Assembly: GCA_019116285.1 (NCBI GenBank)
Contig: DXBX01000026.1
Span: 1 to 64,000, forward strand
Reading direction: 5' to 3'
Length of the DNA: 64,000 nt
DNA from: Candidatus Bacteroides merdigallinarum
GTDB lineage: Bacteria > Bacteroidota > Bacteroidia > Bacteroidales > Bacteroidaceae
Numbering within the stretch: the first letter of the stretch is position 1; each line of letters starts with the position of its first letter. Under the pieces are notes generated by a model. It saw only the letters and a list, made by a program, of their open reading frames with translations. It searched no databases and was not told where the DNA came from. The translations under genes and the position numbers were made by a program. Shown one piece after another: positions 1 to 8,350 of the stretch.

Positions 1-111
1 AAAATTTTCAAGACTACTCTTGCTCATTTTAAAAAGAGTGATTATCTTTGTCGCAACAAATCCCGCCCGCTTCCCGTAAGATCAGCGTACCCAGCGGGAC
101 ATTTTTATTTT

Positions 112-1023
112 ATGGGAGCAAGATACACACATCAAGCCATAACGACAGAGCAGCAAATCGAAATTCTTAAGCAGAGAGGTTTGCTTATCGATGATGTCCA
201 ATTAGCAAAAGAAACCTTTGACATCATTAGCTATTTTCGCCTTGCCAGTTATTGGAGACACTTGGAGAAAGACCATGCTACACACCTATTTAAAGAGGGT
301 AGCCGTTTTGCAGATGTTGTTAAACTTTATTCTTTTGATAAACAACTTCGGGCTTTACTATTTGCAGCAATTCAAACCATTGAAATTTCCGTCCGTACTA
401 AAATAATCAAACATTTCGCCCATGATTTCGGCGCATTCTGGTTTATGGATGAGCAATATGCTACAAATAAAACCCGTTTCACGGCAAACCTGGCTGTTAT
501 TCGTAAAGAGGTTTCCCGTTCCCATGACGATTTCATCGTTGAGCATTTTCGTAAATATAGCGAACCTGATCTTCCACCTGTATGGAAAACCCTAGAAGTC
601 GTTTCTATGGGTACGCTTTCCAAACTTTATTCCAACTTTTCAGATGCCGCAGCTAAACACGCTGTAGCAAGAGAGTTTGGATTAAATCATCACAAGTTTT
701 TGAGAAGTTGGTTGGAATGTCTTGCTGTGCTTCGTAACTGTTGCGCTCATCATTCAAGGCTTCTAAACCGAGTTTTCCCTATTAAACCTAAAATGCCAAA
801 GCGTATGCCCAATGCGTGGATAACAGACTTTTCTTTTCAGGAACAGACCCTATATCCGCAACTTTGCTATATGGTGTATTGGCTTAACTCTATTTCTCTT
901 GACAATACTTTTGTTCACGATTTCAAACGGCTTTTAGAGGAATATCCTGTGGTTCAACCACGCTTGTTAGGTTTTTCTTCTAATTGGGAACAGGAGCCTT
1001 TGTGGAAGCAGATTTACAATTGA
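112..1023 (+). CDS. Abi family protein (Abi_2 / AbiD-AbiF-like)
   Basis: 303 aa; N-terminal QIEILKQRGLLI, SYFRLASYW, and C-terminal RNCCAHHSR (Rx4H HEPN-like motif) typical of Abi_2. Confidence 0.85.
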   Translation: MGARYTHQAITTEQQIEILKQRGLLIDDVQLAKETFDIISYFRLASYWRHLEKDHATHLFKEGSRFADVVKLYSFDKQLRALLFAAIQTIEISVRTKIIKHFAHDFGAFWFMDEQYATNKTRFTANLAVIRKEVSRSHDDFIVEHFRKYSEPDLPPVWKTLEVVSMGTLSKLYSNFSDAAAKHAVAREFGLNHHKFLRSWLECLAVLRNCCAHHSRLLNRVFPIKPKMPKRMPNAWITDFSFQEQTLYPQLCYMVYWLNSISLDNTFVHDFKRLLEEYPVVQPRLLGFSSNWEQEPLWKQIYN

Positions 1024-1119
1024 TAACAAAGATATCCTGAGAAATCGACATTAACCTCTCTAAACAAGGTCTGGAGCGAAAAATCGAGAGCATAATACAA
1101 CTCATTGGAAAATAGCGTG

Positions 1120-1227
1120 ATGAAATATGTTTTATATGCAATCATAGGATGGTTGGCCCTATGTGCTTGCCAGCCGAAACCGGCAGACACGGTGAAAGCC
1201 TATATATTCACCGATATTATTCGGTGA
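1120..1227 (+). CDS. Very short lipoprotein-like ORF (35 aa, MKYVLYAIIGWLALCACQPKPADTVKAYIFTDIIR), possibly a remnant
   Basis: ATG, hydrophobic leader, lipobox-like LCAC; the stop lies inside an inverted repeat. Confidence 0.3.
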   Translation: MKYVLYAIIGWLALCACQPKPADTVKAYIFTDIIR

Positions 1228-1250
1228 AAAGATTGTTTATTCACCGAATG
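1201..1250. promoter_or_regulatory. Three alternating TTCACCGA / TCGGTGAA half-sites forming two mutually exclusive dyads
   Basis: TTCACCGA-TATTAT-TCGGTGAA and ATTCGGTGAA-N11-TTCACCGAAT share the middle arm. Confidence 0.55.
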
Positions 1251-1281
1251 CTATCTAATTTTGTACCAAACTGAATGTGCT

Positions 1282-1809
1282 ATGCGATATATCCACGGCT
1301 ACAAAAAGACCAAAAAGCTAGGAATCATCCTGCTGGCAATCATTGTAATACCCTTGCTAATCCCGCAAAGTCTGGAGATGCCGGTGCAGGGGGCGACAAA
1401 CGCGGACTTTAATCTGCAAACATTCTGGTATCATCCTTGGGGAAGCTCCATCGTGCACAAAGGGGTGGACATCTTTGCCAAACGGGGAACAAGCATACAT
1501 GCTGCCACCAGGGGCATTGTCCTGTTTACGGGAAGTCTTGGGAAAGGCGGAAACATAGTGTTGGTGTTGGGGCCGAAATGGCGGCTTCATTATTACGCAC
1601 ATCTGGACGAAGTACGCACCTCGGCATTTTCCTTGGTAGGGAACGATACCGAAATAGGCACGGTAGGCAATACGGGAAATGCCGCCACAACACCGGCGCA
1701 TCTGCATTATGCAATCGGAACGTTTATTCCTTATCCTTGGCGGATAGATTCATCTCCCTTAGGCTGGCAGAAGATGTTCTATCTAAATCCCATACAATAT
1801 TTGAAATGA
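1282..1809 (+). CDS. M23 family metallopeptidase (truncated/short LytM-like)
   Basis: HKGVDIFAKRGTSIHAATRGIV, KWRLHYYAHLDEV, THLHY-like AHLHYAIG; ATG at 1282 preferred over TTG at 1261. Confidence 0.85.
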   Translation: MRYIHGYKKTKKLGIILLAIIVIPLLIPQSLEMPVQGATNADFNLQTFWYHPWGSSIVHKGVDIFAKRGTSIHAATRGIVLFTGSLGKGGNIVLVLGPKWRLHYYAHLDEVRTSAFSLVGNDTEIGTVGNTGNAATTPAHLHYAIGTFIPYPWRIDSSPLGWQKMFYLNPIQYLK

Positions 1810-1847
1810 GAAGGACGTGTGTGTCATACTGGCACACACGCCGTCCA

Positions 1848-3179
1848 TCACCGCCTGCCTGCCCTCCGCCGCATATACCAGAAGCATATCACCAACGAAG
1901 CCAGCGTGGCGAGCGGCGAGGCGAATCCCATCCAGAAGAGGGACGTCGGGTCTATCAGGCTGAACAGCCACGACAGGGGAATACGGAAGAGGAAGGTCGC
2001 TATCAGGCTATGTATCATGGGAAACAGCGAATTGCCCTGTCCGCTAAAGTAGGAGTTGATGCAGAAGACGAAGCTGACCATGATGCAGTCGATGCTATAG
2101 CCGTGCAGATAGCCCGAGCCCATCTTGATGACGGCTTCCTCGTTCGTGAAGATGCCGGTCAGCGTGTCCGGCAGGAACTGAGCATAGATACAGAAGCTGA
2201 TGCCGAACACCAGGGCCATGCCGATACCCGACCACAGGCAACGGTTCATGCGCTCGGTCAGGCCTGCCCCATAGTTCTGCGCCGTCATGGCAGCAATGGC
2301 AGAGGACATAGCCGCCGGCGGCAACATGGCAAAGATGATGATCTTCTCCACCACGCCCAGTCCGGCCGAGGCAATGACCCCCATCCCGTTGACAATGACC
2401 GTAATGATCAGGAAAGAGATGTTGATCAGCGCATCCTGCAAGGCAATGGGAGCGCCCAAGGTCAAGACCCGCTTGGACAGCCGTCCGTCCAGCCGGATAT
2501 CCCGGCGCGTGAACTCGAAGCGGAAGCCTCGGCGATGCAGATACCACAAGGCTGTCAGGAAGCTGATGCCTTGCGAGGCTACCGTGGCGATGGCCGCTCC
2601 CATGGCCCGCAGATGGAAGCCGCCCACCAGCAGGAAGTCCAGCAAGATATTGATGACGCAAGCCAACGCCACGAAGTAGAGCGGCGTACGCGAATCGCCC
2701 AAGCCGCGCAGGATGCCGCACACAACATTGTAGCCGATGATGAACGGGATGCCCAGCGAACAGATGAGCAGGTAATGCTCCGTGTCGCGCAGGGCCTCGA
2801 CGGGCGTATGCATTAACAAGGCAATCGGATTGTGCAAGATTGTCATGAGCAATGTCAGACATACGCCCACGATGCCGAACAGCCAGACGGACGAGCCGAT
2901 GATGGAGGCCAGCTCGCGATAGTTGCGCGCCCCGGTGGCAATGCCTATCAGCACGGTGATGCCCGTGGTCAGTCCCAGGATGATGCCCGTGACCGTCTGC
3001 ATCACCTGGCTGCCGATGGCTACGCCCGCCACACTGGCCGCATCGTCAAACTGCCCCACCACAAACAGGTCGGCACCGCCATACAAGGCCTGCAAGATAT
3101 TGGCCAGCAGATAGGGCATGGCAAACTGAAGCAACACGCGGGGCACACTGCCCTGCGTCAAATCAAGTTCTTTCTGCAT
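1848..3179 (-). CDS. MATE family efflux transporter
   Basis: 443 aa multi-TM; SVPRVLLQFAMPYLLANILQALYGGADLFVVGQF. Confidence 0.9.
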   Translation of the reverse strand: MQKELDLTQGSVPRVLLQFAMPYLLANILQALYGGADLFVVGQFDDAASVAGVAIGSQVMQTVTGIILGLTTGITVLIGIATGARNYRELASIIGSSVWLFGIVGVCLTLLMTILHNPIALLMHTPVEALRDTEHYLLICSLGIPFIIGYNVVCGILRGLGDSRTPLYFVALACVINILLDFLLVGGFHLRAMGAAIATVASQGISFLTALWYLHRRGFRFEFTRRDIRLDGRLSKRVLTLGAPIALQDALINISFLIITVIVNGMGVIASAGLGVVEKIIIFAMLPPAAMSSAIAAMTAQNYGAGLTERMNRCLWSGIGMALVFGISFCIYAQFLPDTLTGIFTNEEAVIKMGSGYLHGYSIDCIMVSFVFCINSYFSGQGNSLFPMIHSLIATFLFRIPLSWLFSLIDPTSLFWMGFASPLATLASLVICFWYMRRRAGRR

Positions 3180-3416
3180 ACGTCTTATACCTATTATATA
3201 TATTATACAAAATTGCCGGACAAGCTGATTGGTTTTACCCAGTCATCTTATCCGGCACTTATCTTCGGCCCTCCGATGAGGATTACAAAACGCTATCCCA
3301 TATTTTGCGGGTGCAAAGGTGGGACAAAGGTTTGAGGTATGCAAGTTTTTTCGCCGGGAAATACAGAGACTTATTTTTTTCAGCATTAGCCGAAGCACTT
3401 CCGATTTCTTTTTCCT

Positions 3417-3424
3417 ATTTTTGT
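3417..3424 (+). promoter_or_regulatory. Bacteroidetes -7 element TATTTTTG upstream of the TPR gene
   Basis: TAnnTTTG match ~28 nt before the start codon. Confidence 0.5.
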
Positions 3425-3451
3425 AGCCGTTAAGCATTAGAAAAAACCTCT

Positions 3452-4885
3452 ATGATAAACAAAAACCTGCTATCGGGACGAGACAGAGAATTGGCGGAAC
3501 TGGCCGAACAATACGAGAGAGCCAAGGCCGAGAACCGCAGCATTTACATGGATGCGGAGGATATAGCCGACGTGGCCGACTGGTATAGCATCCGGCAATA
3601 CCCCAATCAGGCCATGGAAATAGTGGAGTATGGCCTGAAGCTACATCCGGGCAGCACTGCCTTGCTGGTCGAGCAAGCCTACTTATACCTGGACGACTAC
3701 GACACCGTCTCCGCGCAAAACATCGTGGACGGCCTGAGCGACCGGATACCGGAAGTCAAAATCCTGCAAGCACAGATATACATCATCCTGGGCAAGGAGA
3801 AGGAAGCCAAACAGTTGCTCGGCACCCTCGTGCGCAACGGAGAAGCCCCGAGCCTGGAACTGATGACAAACGTGGCCTATATGTACATCAATGCCCGCCT
3901 GCCCGAAGAGGCATTGAAATGGCTGGAAACCGGCATCGGACGTTATGAAGATGACGAGGCTTTCTTGGGCGTACTGGCCGATTCACTCTACGGCGTAGGC
4001 CGAGGAGACGAAGCCATGGAACGCTACAACAAGCTGATAGACATGAATCCCTATTCGGCTCCCTACTGGTACGGCCTGGCGCGCTGTTACTTCGACAAGC
4101 AGATGTACGACAAAACCATCGAGGCCTGTGACTATGCCATCGTGTCGGATGAAGAATTTGCGGACGCCTGCATCATGAAAGGCCACGCCTACTTCTACCT
4201 GCACAATGATGAGAAGGCATTGGAATGCTTCCGGGAGGCTGCCAGGCTGGGCGCGGTGTCCGACAGTTTCGTCGATACATTCATCGGCTTGGGGTACATC
4301 GCCGAGGCGGCGTGGGAAGAAGCCTACCAGCACCTGCAAAACGCCTTGGACCATTACGACTACGAAGAAGGGGATGCCATCATCACCCTCTCCATGCTTT
4401 ATGCCAATACGGCCTTCTGCCTGCGCAAGATGGGACAGAAACGGAAGTCCAACCAATACTGGAAGAAAGCGCACGAAGAAGACCCCGAAGACGTGGAGGC
4501 CTACCTGCTGGAAGGGAAAATGTACTTTCAGGAAAAGAACTACGACAAGTGCGAGCAATGCTGGGAAAGGGCCCTGCACTATTCTCCCACCGCCCTCACC
4601 TGGTATGAAATCGGCATAGCCTGCCTGGAGAATGGCGGACTGAAACAAGGACGGAAAGCTTTCGAGAATGCCAGACAGTTAGATCCGAACTTCTATGGCA
4701 TCAACGAAAAGCTGGCCACCATATGTCTCCTGCAGAAAGACAAGGAGGGTTTCATGAAATACAATGAGCTCTGCCAGCATCCCATCACCCTGGAAGACCT
4801 CCAACGGGTGCAGAAAATGTTGGAGGACGAAAAAGAGGAGAACTTGCTGCGTGCCATGAACAATATCCTGAGAACCCTGCAATAA
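3452..4885 (+). CDS. Tetratricopeptide repeat protein
   Basis: 477 aa with repeated TPR helices (e.g. EALKWLETGIGRYEDDEAFLGVLADSLYGVGRGDEAMERYNKLIDMNP). Confidence 0.9.
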   Translation: MINKNLLSGRDRELAELAEQYERAKAENRSIYMDAEDIADVADWYSIRQYPNQAMEIVEYGLKLHPGSTALLVEQAYLYLDDYDTVSAQNIVDGLSDRIPEVKILQAQIYIILGKEKEAKQLLGTLVRNGEAPSLELMTNVAYMYINARLPEEALKWLETGIGRYEDDEAFLGVLADSLYGVGRGDEAMERYNKLIDMNPYSAPYWYGLARCYFDKQMYDKTIEACDYAIVSDEEFADACIMKGHAYFYLHNDEKALECFREAARLGAVSDSFVDTFIGLGYIAEAAWEEAYQHLQNALDHYDYEEGDAIITLSMLYANTAFCLRKMGQKRKSNQYWKKAHEEDPEDVEAYLLEGKMYFQEKNYDKCEQCWERALHYSPTALTWYEIGIACLENGGLKQGRKAFENARQLDPNFYGINEKLATICLLQKDKEGFMKYNELCQHPITLEDLQRVQKMLEDEKEENLLRAMNNILRTLQ

Positions 4886-4910
4886 GGTATTCATTCCCCC
4901 GGGAAATGAC

Positions 4911-4962
4911 GGAGCGGATGAAAAAGTGGGTGTTGCCCTGCTTTTTCATCCGCTCCTTTTTC
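4911..4962 (+). terminator. Rho-independent terminator
   Basis: Perfect 16-bp stem GGAGCGGATGAAAAAG/CTTTTTCATCCGCTCC followed by TTTTTCT. Confidence 0.88.
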
Positions 4963-4979
4963 TATAAATGGACAGCCCC

Positions 4980-6368
4980 TTAACGAGCCAAATCCTCTAT
5001 CACTTTCATCACCTGGCGGCCAATCTCTTCTGCCTGCTCCTGGGTGGATGCCTCGCTATACACGCGGATGATGGGTTCCGTATTGCTCTTGCGCAGGTGT
5101 ACCCACTTGTCGGGGAAGTCAATCTTCACGCCGTCGATGTCCGTTATCTGCTCCTTCTTATAAAGCTCTTTCACCTTGGCCAGGATGGCATCCACATCGG
5201 TGTCGGGCGTCAGGTCCACCCGGTTCTTGGCCATGAAGTAGGCGGGGTAGGTGGCACGCAGCTCGCTCACCTTCTTTCCTTCGTGTGCCAGGTGGCTCAA
5301 GAAGAGGGCAATGCCCACCAGTGCGTCGCGTCCATAGTGGCTGGCCGGATAGATGACACCGCCGTTGCCTTCGCCGCCGATGACGGCACCCACTTCCTTC
5401 ATCTTGGTCGTCACGTTCACCTCGCCCACGGCAGAAGCGTAGTAAGACTGACCATAACGGGCCGTCACATCCCGCAGGGCACGGGTCGAGCTGAGGTTGG
5501 ATACCGTGGTGCCGGGCGTATGCTTCAGCACATAGTCGGCCACGCTGACCAACGTATATTCCTCGCCATACATGCGGCCGTCCTCGCAGATGATGGCCAG
5601 ACGGTCCACGTCGGGGTCTACCACAAAGGCCACATCGTTGCCGCCCTTCGCCATCAGGCCCATGATGTCGCTCAGGTTACGCTCCAGGGGTTCGGGATTG
5701 TGCTGGAAGTTGCCGGTAGGCTCGCAGTAGAGTTGTTCCACGTGCTGCACGCCCAACTGCTTCAGCAGCTCGGGCAGGATGATGCCTCCCACCGAGTTGA
5801 CACAGTCGATGGCCACGTGGAAGTCGGCCTTGCGGATAGCCTCCACATCCACCAGGTCCAGTGCTAGGACACTGTCTATGTGCTTTTGATTATACGACAA
5901 GTCTTTGCGGTACGTGCCCAGGCGGTCTACCTCGGCATACTCGAAGGCTTCGGCCTCGGCGATGCGCAACACTTCGTTGCCCTCCTCCTTGTTGAGGAAC
6001 TCGCCCTTCTCGTTCAGCAGCTTCAGGGCGTTCCATTGTTTGGGATTGTGCGAGGCGGTCAGGATGATACCTCCGCTGGCACCTTCCATGGTCACGGCCA
6101 GCTCGGTGGTGGGAGTCGAAGCCAGGTCGATGTCTACCACATCCCAGCCCATGCCCATCAGGGTGCCGACCACCACGTTCTTCACCATTTCGCCGGAGAG
6201 GCGGGCATCGCGCCCCACTACGATTTTATTACTCTTTACCGTGCAAGTCTTGCGGATCAGGGTTGCGTAGGCAGACGTGAATTTCACGATATCCAGCGGG
6301 TTCAATCCCTCGCCGGCCTTTCCGCCGATGGTGCCGCGGATGCCTGAAATGGATTTGATTAGTGTCAT
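4980..6368 (-). CDS. glmM: Phosphoglucosamine mutase
   Basis: 462 aa; TASHNPKQWNALK active site, DPDVDRLA metal loop, KSNTEPIIRVY. Confidence 0.9.
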   Translation of the reverse strand: MTLIKSISGIRGTIGGKAGEGLNPLDIVKFTSAYATLIRKTCTVKSNKIVVGRDARLSGEMVKNVVVGTLMGMGWDVVDIDLASTPTTELAVTMEGASGGIILTASHNPKQWNALKLLNEKGEFLNKEEGNEVLRIAEAEAFEYAEVDRLGTYRKDLSYNQKHIDSVLALDLVDVEAIRKADFHVAIDCVNSVGGIILPELLKQLGVQHVEQLYCEPTGNFQHNPEPLERNLSDIMGLMAKGGNDVAFVVDPDVDRLAIICEDGRMYGEEYTLVSVADYVLKHTPGTTVSNLSSTRALRDVTARYGQSYYASAVGEVNVTTKMKEVGAVIGGEGNGGVIYPASHYGRDALVGIALFLSHLAHEGKKVSELRATYPAYFMAKNRVDLTPDTDVDAILAKVKELYKKEQITDIDGVKIDFPDKWVHLRKSNTEPIIRVYSEASTQEQAEEIGRQVMKVIEDLAR

Positions 6369-6396
6369 ATGCTTTTGTTTTTAAAGGATTGGCAAA

Positions 6397-7020
6397 TCAA
6401 TAAATCTGATAACGGATGTCATAATAATAGGGGACTACCGCGCTCATGGCCGTGCTGCTGCCCATGTCCGAGGGAATGATCAGCTTCACATGCGCCCGGT
6501 TGCAGATATAATCCCAAGGCACCAGCCAGCCGGCGGGTACAGCCGTGCTGCCGAAGATATAGGAATAATAGCTCTCTCCCATGAAGATGCCCGCAATGGA
6601 AGAGGAAGACTCCGTATAGCGGAAACTGTCCACGATGGTGGGCACTCCCAGGTTGGAATACGTCAGGTAGTTGTCCAGGATGTTATATTCGGTGAAACGG
6701 ACGATGATCTCGTCGTTGTTCTTCACCGTGTCTCCCTCGATGCCCCGGTCCACAATCTGCATGTAGACGCCGCTGGCCAGTTGCACGAACTCATTGCGGC
6801 TGACATCCGTGACGGAGTCCTGCGCATAGAATTCGCTCTGCGAGATCACCACGATATTACTGTCCCTGAGGAAGGCACCGATGGCATCATCTTCTCTTTC
6901 TTTCATCTCGGCATAGGTCATGGTGTCATCACACGCCTGGAAGCCCATACAGAGTGCCATCACTGCCAAAAAGAATAAGGTAAGTTTCTTCATTATCTGT
7001 CTATCTGAATTATGCGACAA
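6397..7020 (-). CDS. DUF4827-like lipoprotein
   Basis: Lipoprotein leader MKKLTLFFLAVMALCMGFQAC; FKBP-like character; position between glmM and the DHH gene as in Bacteroides. Confidence 0.7.
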   Translation of the reverse strand: MSHNSDRQIMKKLTLFFLAVMALCMGFQACDDTMTYAEMKEREDDAIGAFLRDSNIVVISQSEFYAQDSVTDVSRNEFVQLASGVYMQIVDRGIEGDTVKNNDEIIVRFTEYNILDNYLTYSNLGVPTIVDSFRYTESSSSIAGIFMGESYYSYIFGSTAVPAGWLVPWDYICNRAHVKLIIPSDMGSSTAMSAVVPYYYDIRYQIY

Positions 7021-7095
7021 AAGTATCTGATTTCGGGGAAACGCAGAAGGATACGCCGCTAATGTTCGTATCTTTTAACCTTTCCCGACGGGGTT

Positions 7096-8136
7096 TTAGG
7101 ATTTGGCCTCGATAAGCATTGGCTTATACTCCGCCAAGGCCGCCTCGAAGAGCTCCCGGGCCTCCTCCAGGGTGCCGTAGAACTCGCCGCCCGAGGCATT
7201 GAGATGCCCGCCCCCGTTGAAGAACTCGGCTGCCAGCCGGTTGCAGGGGAAGTCGCCCACCGAGCGGAGCGAGATCTTGATCATCGGCTTCTCCGTGTCC
7301 TCGCGCAGGAAGCAGGACAGCACCACGTTCTTGATGCTCAGCGGGATGTTGACAAAGCCCTCGCTGTCGCCCCGGATATAGTTGAAGCGGCGCTGCTCCT
7401 TCTTGGTCAGCGTGATGAGCGCGGCGCGGCAGTCCGTGTAGACGCGCATCTGGCTGAGGACATAGCCCATCAGGCGCAGGCGGCTCTCGGAATAGGTGTT
7501 GAACACCTTGCGGTAGATCGCGTCCTTGTCAATGCCCTTGGTCAGCAGCTCGCTGATGATGAAATAGATTTCGCGGTTGTTGGAGTTGTAGGTGAAGCCG
7601 CCCGTGTCCGTCATCATGCCCGTGTAGATGCATTCGGCCCCCTCCTTGGTGATTTCGTTGAAGTAGCCCATGCGGCAGATGAGGCGGAACACCAGCTCGG
7701 ACGTGGAGGAGATCTCCGGGTGCGAGATGATGATCTCCGCAAACTGTTCCGGGTCCAAGTGATGGTCCACGAGAATCTTGCGGGCCGGCGAGGCCAGCAC
7801 GGCGTCGCCCATCGCGTCGATGCGGTGGATGGCGTTGAAGTCCAGGCAACAGATCACGTCGGCCTCGGCAATGAGCCGGTCGGCAAAATCCTTGTACTTG
7901 TCATACTGCAGGATATCCTTGCTGCCCGGCATCCACTTCAGGAAGTCGGGGAAGGCATTGGGCACGATGACCGTGGCCGTCTTGTCCTGCGAACAGAGGA
8001 AGTGCCACAGCCCCAGCGAGGAGCCGATGGCATCGCCGTCGGGCGAGATGTGGGACACGATGACGAACTTCTCGCCACGCTCCACCCACTTGGCAAAGTG
8101 GTCTATGTCAGCTTGTTTGATAATCTTGCTCAGCAT
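7096..8136 (-). CDS. DHH-family bifunctional oligoribonuclease/PAP phosphatase (NrnA-like)
   Basis: ISPDGDAIGSSLGLWHFL, LDFNAIHRID, LVDHHLDPE, GGGHLNASGG; start taken at ATG 8136 (MLSKIIKQADIDHF), the upstream extension to 8469 looks non-coding. Confidence 0.9.
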   Translation of the reverse strand: MLSKIIKQADIDHFAKWVERGEKFVIVSHISPDGDAIGSSLGLWHFLCSQDKTATVIVPNAFPDFLKWMPGSKDILQYDKYKDFADRLIAEADVICCLDFNAIHRIDAMGDAVLASPARKILVDHHLDPEQFAEIIISHPEISSTSELVFRLICRMGYFNEITKEGAECIYTGMMTDTGGFTYNSNNREIYFIISELLTKGIDKDAIYRKVFNTYSESRLRLMGYVLSQMRVYTDCRAALITLTKKEQRRFNYIRGDSEGFVNIPLSIKNVVLSCFLREDTEKPMIKISLRSVGDFPCNRLAAEFFNGGGHLNASGGEFYGTLEEARELFEAALAEYKPMLIEAKS

Positions 8137-8222
8137 TACGGATGTCTTTTTGGAATGAGGAGGCAAAAATACAAAAAGTTTGGGACATAAGCGACGCTCC
8201 CCTCCGCTTTCTGCAAAAGAAT

Positions 8223-8248
8223 GGGGCTGCCCGTCCTCGGACAGCCCC
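8223..8248 (-). terminator. Candidate terminator hairpin downstream of the fimbrial cluster
   Basis: GGGGCTG...CAGCCCC stem followed on the minus strand by ATTCTTTTG. Confidence 0.5.
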
Positions 8249-8350
8249 GCAAACAAAACAAACAAACGGTATCTTGCATTGCTGCAAGAGTGCAACCCCG
8301 CCTCGCATAGGCGGAGGTGCGGTGGCGCCTCACGGCGGCACAAGGTTTTA

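Noticed and set aside
1437-2816. 459-aa plus-strand ORF overlapping the M23 and MATE genes
   Set aside because: Runs antisense through the MATE gene and out of frame through the M23 gene; no domain.
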